Positions 40,944 through 53,475 of a stretch of 64,000 bases of DNA are shown here, in pieces. The position numbers and the translations under genes are program-made. Under the pieces are notes generated by a model. The model made no database searches. It saw only the letters and a program-made list of their open reading frames with translations, and was not told the DNA's origin. Origin of the DNA: Euwallacea fornicatus (Eukaryota > Arthropoda > Insecta > Coleoptera > Curculionidae); contig NC_089574.1 in the NCBI RefSeq assembly GCF_040115645.1, positions 124,001 to 188,000 on the forward strand, in the 5' to 3' direction. Within the stretch, counting starts at the first letter, position 1. Each line of letters starts with the position of its first letter.

Positions 40944-42210
40944 CAAGTATGAAATGCGGATTTAAAAAACCGATAGCGCATCAGTACAAGAAATAGGATA
41001 ATGGTTGTTTTTTTATTTTTTTTATTTTTAGCCATCGACAAGTGATAGTCACGATTATATGATAAATTGTAAAAGTGTTTGCATAGTAGTGTTGTACTCC
41101 GTTCAATATGTCAGACTTTGTGCCAAATAAAGAGCATTCGCGGACAGCATCAATTTTCCGTTTTCATTTAGAGAAAACTGCTGCTGAAGCATACCGATTA
41201 CTCCAAGAAGCTTATGGTGAACATGCTTTATCGTAAGATACATGCGAACGATGGTTTCGGCGTTCCAGAAGTGGTGATTTTAACGTTGGGGACAAGGAAC
41301 GCGGAAAACCGCCAAAAAAGTATGAAGATGCAGAATTGCAGGCGTTGTTGGACGAAGACGCGCAAACACAAAAACAACTTGCAGAGCAATTAAGCTTTAG
41401 TCAACAAGCTGTTTCCATTCGCCTGCGAGAGATGGGAAAGATTCAAAAGGTCGGTAGATGGGTACCACATGAGTTGAATGACACGCAAATGGAGAGACGC
41501 AAAAACACATGTGAAATTTTGTTCGAAAGATACAAAAGAAAGTCTTTTTTGCGTCGTATCGTCACTGGTGACGAAAAGTGGATTTACTTTGAAAATCCAA
41601 AGCGCAAGGAGTCATGGGTAGATCCAGGTGCACCATCCACTTCAACTGCAAGACCGAATCGCTTTGGCAGGAAAACGATGCTTTGTGTGTGGTGGGACCA
41701 GAGGCGAGTGGTCTACTATGAGTTGTTAAAGTCTGGTGAAACGGTTAATACCAAACGCTATCAAGAACAATTGCTTGGTTTGAACCGTTCTCTGCTCCAG
41801 AAACGACCAGAATATCAGAAAAGGCAACACAAGGTCATTTTTCTTTACGACAATGCCCCTTCACATACGGCAAAACCGGTTGGTGACACGTTGGAAGCGC
41901 TCAACTGGGAGGTGCTACCCCATGCGACTTATTCCCCCGACTTGGCCCCTTCCGATTACCACTTGTTCGCATCTATGGGTCACGCACTTGCGCAGCAGCG
42001 CTTTGGTTCGTACGATGATGTGAAAAAATGGTTAGATAAATGGTTCGCGGCAAAAGAGGAAACTTTTTACTGGCGTGGTATCCATAAATTGCCCGACAGA
42101 TGGACAAAATGTATCGCTAGCGATGGAGCATACTTTGAATAATTTAACTTTAATCGTTGTTTCAAATTTGACATGTATTTTTCGAACACAAAATCCGCAC
42201 TTCATTCTTG
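40944..42210 (+). mobile_element. Mariner element (nested), about 1.27 kb
   Basis: 1267 bp, the standard mariner size. Inverted ends: CAAGTATGAAATGCGGATTT at 40944 and the mirrored CAAGAATGAAGTGCGGATTT ending at 42210. TA lies at 40942-40943 (shared with the neighbouring Tc1-like element) and 42211-42212. It lies inside the 38841-43164 element. Confidence 0.93.
41108..42142 (+). pseudogene. Mariner transposase with one in-frame stop
   Basis: The ATG at 41108 (MSDFVPNKEHSRTASIFRFH) starts a 344-codon frame with a single TAA at codon 43 (41234-41236), after which 302 codons are open. It shows the N-terminal helix-turn-helix (AYRLLQEAYGEHAL...CERWFRRSRSGDF), the second fold (KQLAEQLSFSQQAVSIRL), the mariner motif WVPHELNDTQ and the first Asp in IVTGDEKWIYFENP. 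The second Asp is in LYDNAPSHTAK and the third in YSPDLAPSDYHLF, 34 residues later (DD34D). The end is SDGAYFE. Length and motifs are those of a complete mariner of a cecropia/mellifera-like subfamily (subfamily by eye). Only the nonsense codon prevents full translation. Confidence 0.93.
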
Positions 42211-43166
42211 TATACCTGGTAGACGGATGGTCATTGGTGATCGATTTCAAACAACAATGTCTGTTGCAGTAGATTGGATGGGAGCTCTAAATCGTTGGGT
42301 GTCGATGGCAACAGTTTACAGAACAATTTCGTCTTTTGGCCTGCATTCATACCGCCCAAATCTACGACTGCCACTAACCGCCCAACACCAAGCTTCCAGA
42401 TTGGCCTGGCGTCATGAACGAGTTGATTGGAGTCATGAGTGGAACAATATCATCTTCAGTGAGGAGTCGCGATTTGGTTTATGGATCAATGATGGTCGTA
42501 GAAGAGTTAGACGATACCGAGGTGAAAGAAGAAATTTGCAATTTTGTGAAAGGCGCCACACAGCTTTAACACCTGGTGTTATGGTCTGGGGTGCAATATG
42601 TGTTGATCGAAAATCTTCTCTTGTGTTCATTCCAAGCACCCTAAACGCACGTGCTACATTAACAATGTTCTGAGGCCAGTATTAGTACCCTTCATGCGAA
42701 CTTTACCAAATGGCATTTTCCAACAGGATAATGCAAGACCACATGGTGCGAACATTACTCGACAATACCTGGAAGAAGCACAATTGAAAATACTGCCTTG
42801 GCTTGCACGGTAACCGGACCTATCGCCCATCGAACATCTTTGGGACCTGATGAGTCGCCGTCTTCGAAATTTACCGAGGTCTCCAAACAATGTGGATGAC
42901 CTACGACATCATCTTGTGGTAGCATGGAATGAAATACCCCAGGAGGATGTTGATCATTTGTTGCAAAGCATTTCGCGAAGAGTACGTGCTTGCATTGCCG
43001 TACGAGGCGATGTCACTCATTATTAATTTTTTAATTAACAAATGTTGTATCTTTTTACTGAAAGTCTGATCATTTGGTATTCCATTATGAAGCATTATTT
43101 TGCCAAAGTTAAAAGACTTAATTATTAGTATTACTGGATAGTGCATTTCATGTGATAGTGAGTGTA

Positions 43167-46100
43167 TAAATACGCGCAATGACGTTAATTAGTGGATTTT
43201 ACTTAGTTTTACTACTAGCGCCAGTAAATAACACCGTGTGCATATGAAAGAGTGGTCAGACTCGGACAGTGAACGGTCAGGGAGCTAACTTAGGAACACA
43301 GACACGCTTGTCGAAGAATATTTTCGTGTCAGTATTTCAGAATTAAGCATGTATTCTCTAAATATAATGAAAATGTGGGAAGTGAACCTATCCATCCAAT
43401 ATTTTCAATCGAAAATCCCTTTTAGTGTTCCTTTAATGTAATATGTGTAAAACGTACCTCAAGGTTTAACATCAATGTCTTTCTCAGGGATGTTGTTACT
43501 TTGCCAATTTTTATTGATTTGTGATTTTTGATCACCTCTAAAATTCCTAATAACCCTCGTAAACATATATAATATATTTTTTCTTTTATTCTGTTTGAGA
43601 ATAATGCCTCCTACGCAAGTAGAGGCTATAGGAACGGTGGAAATATTCTCAGTTAAAACTAACTGGGAATAACACCGAAGGCTAAGACGAAAACCCTTTT
43701 TTCAAGAATAACGTGCAATTTCATCCTTCTAGCAGCCCTCACTTGTGTGTGAAGCTTTATTTCAAAACACCATAAAAAAAGAAATGAATAATACGCCTCA
43801 AACGCGTAGGCCACATAAAATTCAGAAATGTACTTGATGAACAATACAACTAGGACGACACATGATTGTATGATTTCAGAGAAGTTTTCAAGAGTTTTGT
43901 TTTATTTAAATACAGTTTTCCGTGTTTGAACTTTCATGAAACTCACTTTGATATATTTGGAAGAATCAGATAAATTTCGCAGTTTCTTCAAGATCATTGG
44001 GAAAATTATCTACATCGGGTAGTATGTGCTTACTGATTATCTCGTAATCACGAACATTAATTGATTTTATTAAAAGCAACGGCAATAAGAAGAAAGAATA
44101 ATTAAAAACACAGACATCACTGTAGGACTAAATCTAAATAATGAAGAAATTATCCATTGCAATAAGCCACACCAAAAATTATTTTTAGATAGACATATCT
44201 TCCTATTACGGTGGGTCAAAGCTCTCGTTGAAGGATAAAAAGTCAAATAAGTAAGGGTTCAAAAATAGTAGCTGCTGCCTTACGTGTAAGTCCTACCTAC
44301 ATGACATTGTGTACGCTCATAGAAAACGTATTTATTAATGTGTTGAACAAGAAAACTGTATTATGCACTGCATGGAAATTTTGCATCAATACGGAAAGTT
44401 CGTATTATTTTGAACCACTGCACGCTCTGTCGACCTTCATAAACATGTTTTGCTGCTTGCAATGTGTGCGACCCATCGTGATGACTAGTTTCTTCATTAT
44501 TTGGATGGTAGCATACGTTGTTTAGGTGTACGAGGATAACTCTTCTACGAACCATACCACGTCCAATAATCTACTTGGTATAAACGAATTTGTTTCGCTG
44601 GAAAGGAAAATTGTTAGCTACGAAATGAAAGTGCCAACTGCAATGCGGTGACATTAACAGTTAGGGAATGAAAGGCGTTTCAAAATGTCAAATGAATTTG
44701 GAAAATATTGTTTTCTATGACGAAATTGGAGGAACACTTTTTGTGACGTCGACGGCCTATTTCGTGGAGTTCGGTTTGCAAATTTAAAAAAAATTGTACC
44801 TTTTCCAGCTGGTTACATGTTTGTGAATTTTAGTCCGTCATTCAGCCAGTTTTGAATTCAATTTCTGGTACGTTGAAGAAAGATCCTTACGATAGCTTTC
44901 ATTTAGTATAATCTTTGGGGGTTCGTTCTCGAATGGTTTCACAATGTAAAATGTCTCGTCTACGCCCCGTTCCTAATATTAAAGACCTGGTCTTAAACAC
45001 ACTGCATAATTCCGGGTTCATCACGTAATCATCGCAGTTAGTGCAATGCCGACAAGCTCTAAATGTGCTTACTCTGTTTCGTAACTAACCTTTTGTCGCT
45101 TCGACGTAATTCAGCAATGTTTTCCTTTCATCTAGAGAACGATTGTGCAGTGAACATGCGACCCAACGAAGCCATCTGGCTGGTTCAACAATGCCTTTAT
45201 GGAGCTGTTTACTTTGCCCGTTTGTCCTTTAAAATCATGTAAAAATTATCCGTCTGTTTAATTCGGCTCTGTATACATAAAAGATTTTTGAATTGGAAAA
45301 ATGGCCGCTGTTTGTTCTGTGACGGACCTTTGCGATTTTGAATTTTAGTTTAATCAGTCGAATTTTCGGATGCAGGGCCAGAATGAGCGCTGCCCTTGTT
45401 TGCTCATACGTGGGACCGTTGAACAACGGGCGGTAATCGCGTTTGTTGAAATTTGACAATTCAGGCAATTAGCTCTGAGTTCTTCCATTACCGACAAGCT
45501 TCTTAAATTCCTGGAGCTAATTTTCGACTAAATCCCCAGGCACAAAGTGCGGGAATCCTCAAAACGACAAAGCCCGGAACTTCGTGTCGAAATCTAAAAT
45601 ATTGCGCGACAAATCCGCCCCTTCGAACGAATATACGCCAAAGTGTACTGAGCCGCACTTTGCTAAGGACTTTTTACGTGAAACGAACCTCCTTTATCCC
45701 TTAAGTAGATGAATGCATTGAAAGAGGGAGATTTGCCGTATAAGCCGGTGTCATTCGAGAGGATCGGGGCTGGTGCAGTAATTCCACGATAGAAGCCCGA
45801 AATATTGGTCGTTTCAAAGAAGAATAGCCGCAGATATATCGGCATTCTTTGAAAATTTAACGTCATTAAAGTAAATGTTTATGCACCCTCAAAGAAATCA
45901 GAATAAGAAGCGGAAACAAATGATTGCACCAGAGCTAAGAGCATCGTTTACTCAAATGATTTAGGGCGAGAAATTGCAGACCCTACAATCAGATGCAATA
46001 CGTCGAGAGGAAAATGAATTAATAACATATCTCGGGAAATAAGAACGAGAAACTCCTCGTTGCACGATTCCGATGAAAATACATATACCCGGGTATAATT

Positions 46101-46386
46101 CCAGTTAAGTTGAAGTTTGTGATTTATAGGGGGTCGTGTTCAACATCTTCTCGCATTTATTGGGGAGAGTAAGTGGATTTTTTGTAAACAAACCTTTCTG
46201 ACGTAAAATATTGCGGTTATCTGTGGGTTGCCAAAACACTTTTCTAAATGTTTTCGCGAAGGTAGAGAGGCGATAAAACGAGGCAGTTATAGCATGCCTA
46301 TAAGAAATAATCCTAAGTGGGAAAAAGCATAGTAGTTGGCAATGAACAAAAAATTGATAATGAAGATGGAGGCAAATAGTCGTAGG
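43167..46386. other. No gene recognised (3.2 kb)
   Basis: No open frame above 80 codons with motifs, no terminal repeats, no RNA gene recognised. This could be host intergenic or intronic DNA. Confidence 0.5.
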
Positions 46387-46673
46387 AAAAATCTGGCAAG
46401 ATTAAGACCCATTACGACTTGATGCCCCGTTTCAGGTCTGCCTCTAATTAACTGGAGCGCCCCAACGATCGCTTTTGATTCCGAAATATTAGATCTCGTC
46501 AGATCGGTTCGTCTCAAGGCAATTGGGTGCAGGCAGCAATTGGTCATGTCAACAGAAACTATGTTGACCCTGCAGGAAAACATCCTCCCAGCGCCATCTG
46601 CTAGGGCCTTTTTGTCCCATCAAGCTGGAATGAGGCATAAAAACCAAATAGACCTTGATCTTTTCAGATTTCT
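46387..46673. repeat. Foldback repeat family F, copy 2
   Basis: The left arm (46387-46505; read in reverse ATCTGACGAGATCTAATA, GTTGGGGCGCTCC, GTTAATTA, GGGTCTTAATCTTG) and a shorter right arm (46620-46673; CAAGCTGGAATGAGGCATAA, GACCTTGATCTTTTCAG) match the arms at 13578-13924 and the single arm at 63790-63950. The centre block (46570-46608: CTGCAGGAAAACATCCT, GCGCCATCTGC) matches that of copy 1. More diverged than copy 1. Confidence 0.7.
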
Positions 46674-48493
46674 CCGTACGGCTATTCATCTTCATCACAG
46701 AATCAACCGCAGAGCAAAGCACCTGAGACCACCATATAAATTTGGTCATCCCACTAGACAAGGAAGAAACTGAATTGCTGATAAGGGTCTTCGGTAATTG
46801 GTTTTTTTTTCGTTTTTAAAACTTCAGATTTGAATAAAAGGAATAAACGAAATAGGCTACGAAAATATTTCAGATTTAAACGTCATTCTCGAAGACGGTT
46901 CCTTTTAGAATAGCCCATCTAGATGTTTGTTGGTTGGGACCGAAATTCGATTAGATAACTCGCTTTAGTAACTTTCTAGGTGACAACTGGAGAATATTTT
47001 AAAATAGTCTGCGTCTCTATTCGGCTGAAGTGTCGGTGATAAGGCACCACTGCCAACGAGAAAAATTGTTGGGCTTTTCACTTTTATGGGCAACTAAAAC
47101 GAGAAGTCCTATCGCAACAACCATCATAAAAATGAAGCGCATACACTGTGATATTTTATTTCACAGTTGCGCAAATTAACATCTCAAAAGCAAAAACCCT
47201 TTTAATTTTCCTAAAAGGCTTTATATTTTAGCGGCAACTTTTCCTTATTGCGCAAATAAAGTGCTGCAAAACGGCTTTGCAAAGAAAAATATCGTAGAGC
47301 CAAAAGATTCATCGTCGTAATGAATCGCTCGGCGGCCAGACTGAACGTGACCCCGTTGAATAAAATAAAAATGTCCAATTAGAGAGTGCATGTAAATTGG
47401 ATTCTTAAAATATGTCCTTTCCGAACGGGACAGTTTTTCCAGTTTTAAAGCGAGTTATCACTTCCTTGCCCAAAGACAAGGCGGTTTCCAATTTTTAACC
47501 GAATTCTCCCTGTTAATATCGCAGACGACTCTTTCAGAAAACAAGCGAAACGGAGTTACGACCCGCATTGTAATCCGAGGCATGTTCACCTGAAAATGGC
47601 ACTTCAATTCCGATAAAAATAAGTAGATGTCTAACGTTGTGGCGCTTCCAAAAAAGAATGTTATAAATAAGAATATACGACGTCCATTCGGGTATGAATA
47701 AGGAATGACACTTCGCCTCACGTTGACCGGATATGGGCGTCTTGTATCCTTCGGTGTCCACCGAGCCAATATTATAAAATGGATCTACTTCTTGACATTG
47801 ATTTTTGTGCTTTGTATTCGACGACGTGGTTAGGTATTGTGTTCACTGACGTATTATTAACGAGGTTTCTTTCGTTGACCTCCATAAATCCAATATAACC
47901 ATATAACCGAGGTTCAGGTATTGAATTTCTCATCTATTTCGTTTAAAACAATATTGCGACTTCGGCGACCATGTGAATAGTGAATATCTCGTAAATATTC
48001 CTTTGAAATCTCGCTTTCAAATTTCTTCGGCAACGATTTTAATGCAAAGTGAAATCACAGGGGTGAATGGAAATCAGCGGCGTCCCGTCGATTCCAACTT
48101 TTAAGACGGAAGTACGGAGAGCGCCAATTTCTTAATCAACTTCTTAAAAATTGAGGGAAGCGCCTAATTAAGGTAGTTTCCATGTCGGCGAAAGGGAAAT
48201 CTCTTATTGCAAGATAAGCAAGCGAGACAAAAAATTTGCAGGTGCACTAATGACCGGTACAAATTGCTTTAAAAAAGCTTAATTTAGATTCTTGGGACAG
48301 TAAATGGCTGGATAATTGGCAGTTTAACTGACAGTAAACAGCTCGATTGGATGGAGAAGTGATGACTTTAAACCCCGATGAGAAACTAATTAGTTAGCTC
48401 AATTTTAAAATGATAAACCCTACTGGGAACTAAAGTGGGTGTGAGTATTATATTATGGCCTGCTAGTATTATATCCACCTGTATATTAATATA
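46674..48493. other. No gene recognised (1.8 kb)
   Basis: A minus-strand frame at 47458-47769 (103 codons) has no recognisable motif. Nothing else is supportable. It ends in the TA flanking the next MITE. Confidence 0.5.
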
Positions 48494-48895
48494 CAGGGTT
48501 GTCACTTAGTGCGGTCTCGGAAGATTACGGCTAAACAATTTAATATTTTGAATTTCTTTTTTTTGCGTTATATAGAACTCGATTATGGGTACATTCTAAA
48601 ATTGTTTTCGTTTTATACAGAGTGTTCTAAATAAGTTAAAATTTAGGACAAGTAAACCGTAATGAAACTTACATTTATTTTTCTCAAGAAATCTAAAACG
48701 ATATTAATATATGGGGTGTCCTATTTAAAAAAGCATAACTTTGATATTTTTCACCTATTTAGAACACCCTGTATAAAACGAAAACAATTTTAGAATGTAC
48801 CCATAATCGAGTTCTATATAACGCAAAAAAAAAAAATTCAAAATATTAAATTCTCCAGCCGTAATCTTCCGAGACCGCACTAAGTGACCACCCTG
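48494..48895. mobile_element. 402-bp palindromic MITE containing a smaller MITE
   Basis: Inverted arms of about 122 bp (48494-48615 and 48774-48895), starting CAGGGTTGTCACTTAGTGCG / CAGGGTGGTCACTTAGTGCG. TA lies at 48492-48493 and 48896-48897. A 154-bp element occupies the exact centre. A truncated copy of the composite is at 8019-8272. Confidence 0.93.
48618..48771. mobile_element. 154-bp MITE nested in the 402-bp MITE
   Basis: The ends CAGAGTGTTCTAAATA and TATTTAGAACACCCTG are inverted. TA lies at 48616-48617 and 48772-48773. Outside it the arms of the host MITE continue symmetrically (GTTTTCGTTTTA | TAAAACGAAAAC). Confidence 0.85.
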
Positions 48896-48912
48896 TATAA
48901 TAGTTATAAGTA

Positions 48913-50297
48913 CACAGGCCAACATGCAGATTATCTAAAGCAAAAAATGGTCGCAGCTATAACTCAATTATTTGTGAACGGATTTTGGCGAAGTAGAAAC
49001 CAAATAAAATGATACTTTTCAGGCTATTAAGTGACGTCAAAGTTCTGTATTTTTTCAACTCAATTCTTTTTTGCTCCTGGTGTCAACTTCAGAGTTTCAA
49101 ATAAAACTCCATATTTTTTGCATATTTTGATAGAAAAAAATTTTCTGAATTTAACGATGTATGACAAGGTAATGTCCAAACAACTTTTAACTGAAAAAAA
49201 ATCTAAAAATTCAAAAATATGAGCTCCGTACCATCCGTATTTTATAATTCGACATAACGAGTTACATAATCATCTGTGTTTGCATGAGGCCATCTGCGTT
49301 GTTCTGCGATAATCTGCATTTCAGTCTGTGTCATCTTGCTGTATCATCTTGTACAAAGATGTCTGTCGCTATGGATTAGGGTGGCCCGTATGATACCCAG
49401 CGAGAAGAGATAAGATAAAGCCACCCTTAACTATTGGAACCAGATCGTTCCTCCTCAACCTATAATTTTCCGTCAGAAGTTATGCTGGAAGTGTGATTAT
49501 TGTAAATTGCGTTTGTCGTGCAATAAATATAATTGTTGGTGTTGCCGTTGGTGAAAATGATCAATTTCGATAAATATGTTGTTAAATGCCACAGAAAAAT
49601 CCAATTTGTAATATTCGAGCCAACGTATGTATTGGTATGCAAAGAAATAAAATTTAAAATTTTTTTAGTTTTAAATTGTTTTAAAATTAACTTGCCATAC
49701 ATCGTCAGATTCAGAAAAGTATTTTCTCAGAACTAATTTACATTAATCATATTTGCGGCATAACTTTTTACACAAAATTATGTGTTGAGGGACCATGATG
49801 AGATTCCTGTAATTACGAGCAACTTTATCTTGTCCGTTCTCGCTGGGTACCATATGGACGCCACTTGTCCATGGCGCCAAGCGTCTTTTTACAGCATGAT
49901 ACAATAGAATGAGATGGAAGGAAATGCAGATGACTACATAATAAGGCATATGGCCCTATGACAATAGAGGTGGTCACTTAACTCATGATGGCCTTTAGGA
50001 CACTGATGAGTACGTAACTCATATTCTTCAATTTTTTAAATTTTTTTCAGTTAAAAATTATTTCAGCATTAACTTGTCTTATATCATGAAACTCATAAAA
50101 ATGTCTTCTACCAAAAAATGTACAAAAATGGAATTCTATTTGAAATTCTGACGTTGAAACCTGAAACCGAAGTTAAAAAAATCACCTTTGACGTCACTTA
50201 GTAGTCTGAAAAATATAATTTCATTTGGCTTTTAGCTCATCAAAGTCCGTTCATAACCAAGTGTCATAGCTTCGCCCATTTTTTTTAAAACACTTTG
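48913..50297. mobile_element. Large non-coding foldback element, about 1.4 kb
   Basis: Inverted arms of about 290-310 bp: 48950-49240 against 49985-50270. They share, mirrored, GTGACGTCAAAG, AAAATATGAGCTCCGTAC / GAATATGAGTTACGTAC, CTGAAAAAAAT and GAACGGATTTTGG / GAACGGACTTTG. Weaker mirrored similarity continues inwards (ATACCCAGCGAGAA near 49395 against TTCTCGCTGGGTACC near 49837). Possible ends: TACACAGG at 48911 and CACTTTGTA at 50299. No transposase remnant was found in the 500-bp centre; the frames at 49460-49736 are overlapping and motif-free. Confidence 0.75.
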
Positions 50298-50299
50298 TA

Positions 50300-53280
50300 T
50301 CAATGATTACGAAACTTATAGGACAAACCTCACACGAAAAAATTACTTTTACTTAATTTTTACAGTCTTGAGCTCAAATCTATTTGTTGAATGACATTCA
50401 AGATTTTCTTTCAGATAAATCTAAAACAACTAACTGAAATTATTATCTCTTGCAAAGTAAAGATGTTTGGAGATCTTAATTTCGTAACGATTCTAATAGA
50501 ATATTCAGTTCCGTTAATACTAAAACAATGTAGCCAGCATTAAAATAAGTTTCCTCCCTTTAGAACTTCCAAATGAAATAATATTTCACATGGAATTTCA
50601 AGGGGTTAATTAACACCGCTTTCAGTGAAATTGTCGTATCCTAACTTCGTTCCAATAAATCATCTTTTTCATAAACGTATACAGATCGGACTCGACTCGT
50701 CCTGAGCCCGTGTCGAAAATTATGGGTTTTGCTATAATTTCCGATTTTAAATTGGGTAAATGCAGAGGACGATTAAATTAGGAAAGGCCGCAGGTACCAT
50801 TTAGCCGAAATTTGTGTCCCGGCAGGCCTCTGCAGGAAATTGTTTTTTTGATAAATGGAAGTGCGAATATTTTCGTTCCATTTCAATTTTGGACGCCAAT
50901 AAATATTATATTTTATCAGCTCATTATTCTGTGTCGATAGTTTGGAATGGAACTTTTGCTCCGAATTTTATATTGAATCATTTATCTGGTTCGTGTTTAA
51001 TGAGTTTTATTTTATGCCGCATTAACTGTCGGCTCGTTTGAAAAAATGTTTTTTGGCTTCGGAGCCGATTTATTATAGAAAACCAACGTGGAAACGGAAA
51101 GATTATTTAAAAATATTTCGCGATTTTGTTTTTCCAGATCAATAATACTTAAATCATTTTTACCATATGGCAAATTGCTTCCATTTTTTTAAGAACGGAA
51201 TATCTTATCAAGACAATGTAACTCATTCTTTTTCGCGACCTTCACCATTTATAGAGCTAGATGTAATTTTTTAAATACAGAAGATCAGTCGTTCATATTT
51301 AAAGTTCAAAGCGGTAGTTTTTATCGTCCTAGGACAGAGAGATTTGATATTTTGTTAGCACGAAATTTGCACATGAAAAATGGACTGTTGAGTTCGAAGA
51401 GGCGCCTTCCAGAAAACTCGAAGCTGTTATTTCTGAGAAACGTGAAGATGTTATTTTTCTAAAGTCCGAAGACGTGGTTTCTCGAAAACACACAGATGTT
51501 TTTTTTCCTGCTTTTTGGGTGACTTTTCTTTTTTTCAGGTTGGTTAAGCAGGACTAGATAAAATTAGCGGATCAGTGAATTATTAGCACCATTAGCGTAG
51601 TTACAATCGCAATATATCAATTGCTACGAGGACGGCGACAGTGAGGTTATGATAACTCACCACTCATTTTAAAATCTATCGTTTGTGGGTGATAACATTG
51701 AGAAAGAGTTATATTTTGCAGGGAAAATCTCCATGGTTAATGGTATCGCACTAATCCAGGCTTACATTTTTTCAGGCATATGATTATGTTGATCATTTTT
51801 TTTTATTTATCTTTTTAACTTTTTCTCATATTTTAATCTCAGGATTATCTCCTTAAATTTGCGCATTATGTTTAGGAAAACTCCATATAAATTTAATATG
51901 TACATCCACAGTATATTACTAGCGATAAATGTTTTATCTCGAATGTACTTCCAGTATTTTGTGAGAAATTGTCTTAAAAATATTACTTCACGACGACTAT
52001 ATTGAAAAAAATTATATTGGAGCTTTACTCTAATGGAATTTGAAAAAATTTTGGTCTGTATATTTTAATAACGGTGTTGCATAAAAATTCTTAACGTACA
52101 TTCAAAAAAATATTCACCTCTATAGGTATAATTACCGAATAGAATTGTATTCCATTTGGACTTGGTTGAGCCTCTTATATCTTTACAAAATTGATGAGAC
52201 CAAAGCACTAATGGTCATCAATAAAGGGATTGATTTCGGTTTGATACTTGGACAATTTTCTGTTATTAGGGACATTCTATTGCTAATATTGGGCACATTG
52301 TGTTGTTAAAGAGCTTATATTTTGTTACAAAAGAAATGTCTCTTCCCTGCAGGGTTCCCGGTTTTTAGAGTCAACAGGAGTGTACTCTCTATATCAATTA
52401 CTTAGAGCTATTAGCAGCTTTTTTGTTATTACATGTTCTCGAAGTGCAGGTTAAATACACTGTAATATTTTATGTTTATTTATTTTGGAACTATCGAAAG
52501 CCAAATCGACTTACAAAGAAGGTGTGGCAGTACCGTAAGAAAATAAATGTTTACAAATAAATCTAAAACATATTTATTTGCATCTCGAGAGAATAGAAAA
52601 CGTAAACGGCTTGACTCCTTCTTGAAGAATCCAGAGAGTTATGCAGTAGATGTCTTTCCCATTGGTGGGGAGGGTTTTAGTTTTTATGCTTCCTTTCCCA
52701 ATGATCGCTACTTACAAAAAGTAGAACAGGCTAAAGCAGAACATTCTCATTTTTCCCCCCTCGGTCGTGTTTTCGTTTTTCAACTCCATAACCCCTCACC
52801 CTTGGCCAAAGCTTGCCCTGGCTGCTGGAGTGTTGCGACATTATAACTCGGGATTTAATTTGAAATTTTAGCGCAGAAGTACAATGAATATGAAAGAAGT
52901 AAAAATTAAAATGGAAATTTGCAAGCCAATCTGCTTTGCGGTTATTTCATTGATTATAATTGGTACTTGATTACTACAGATACCCAAAAAATCAACATGA
53001 ACGTAAATAGCCACAAAATAAATGAGATAATTAAATAAATTAAGTAAAAATGAGGTTTTGTGTTGAATTGTCAGTCAAAAACAACCTAAGGAACAAATGG
53101 ATAAATAATACTATTATTCATGTATAAAGAGAAGAAGATTCTAGTTATTCAATCAATGAACTTGTGAATGAAGTTTGGTCTGAGTAATATGAAGTCCTAT
53201 CGAAGTAAATAAGTCCTGCTGAAGCCTCCTTGTTATTATATCATCCTAAAGTAATTTTCTCGATTTTCAAAAACTGATAC
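50300..53280. other. No gene recognised (3 kb)
   Basis: The longest frame, 52547-52846 (99 codons, MFTNKSKTYLFASRENRKRK...), shows no known domain; its single-exon, isolated setting gives no support. No repeats paired within the window. Confidence 0.45.
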
Positions 53281-53475
53281 GTTAACGAGGGGTTTCTAGA
53301 TGGCGCCATCGAAGGAAAAAATGTAGATTTTTTTTTTAATAAAGATGAGAGCAATCATGGTTAGCCCTGTCCTGCAGCTTACACTGGAAGATTTTATATG
53401 AATATGTCAAAAATGGTACGACAGATGACGCTCATAGGATATTTTCCTGCTGGTCCAACATACTCGTCCTATATA
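53281..53475. repeat. Foldback repeat family F, fragment (copy 3)
   Basis: On the minus strand 53456-53416 reads GGACCAGCAGGAAAATATCC, then TCATCTGTCGTAC, matching the centre block of copies at 13737-13774 and 46570-46608. The rest of the segment is only weakly similar, so the outer borders are arbitrary. It abuts the mariner starting at 53476. Confidence 0.5.

Larger units (their letters stand above)
39085..43026 (+). pseudogene. Tc1-like transposase split by two insertions
   Basis: The ATG at 39085 (MPPVRQRRNF) starts the helix-turn-helix (GRGRIVGMKEGELSFREIAR, RNRTTIERIWSSW) and the AGRPLRSSNAREDRLLTR linker, cut at about 39326. It resumes at about 42219 with RRMVIGDRFQTT. There follow STVYRTISSFGLHSYRP-like sequence, FSEESRFGLW (the first catalytic Asp is Glu here), TPGVMVWGAI, a frameshift near 42650, QQDNARPHGANITRQYL, a stop in the ARSPDL segment, PIEHLWDLMSRR and a tail ending RGDVTHY, stop 43024-43026. 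Besides the insertions, the Asp-to-Glu change, frameshift and stop show it is dead. Confidence 0.88.
38841..43164 (+). mobile_element. Tc1-like transposon carrying two further transposons
   Basis: Inverted ends of roughly 115 bp: the left runs 38841-38956, the right about 43045-43164. They share GCATGAAATGCAC, TAATAATTAAGTC, TTTGGCAAAATAATGCTTC and GATCAGACTTTCAGTAAAAA in mirrored order. TA lies at 38839-38840 and 43165-43166. It is interrupted at 39329-40941 and 40944-42210. Removing these leaves about 1.4 kb, normal for Tc1-like elements and for the related copies A and B. Confidence 0.9.

Noticed and set aside
47458..47769. 103-codon minus-strand frame
   Set aside because: No domain or splice context, and it overlaps another frame of similar length; probably chance.
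52547..52846. 99-codon open frame with a basic N-terminus
   Set aside because: No recognisable domain, no upstream or downstream exon-like context and no repeat partner; frames of this length are expected by chance.
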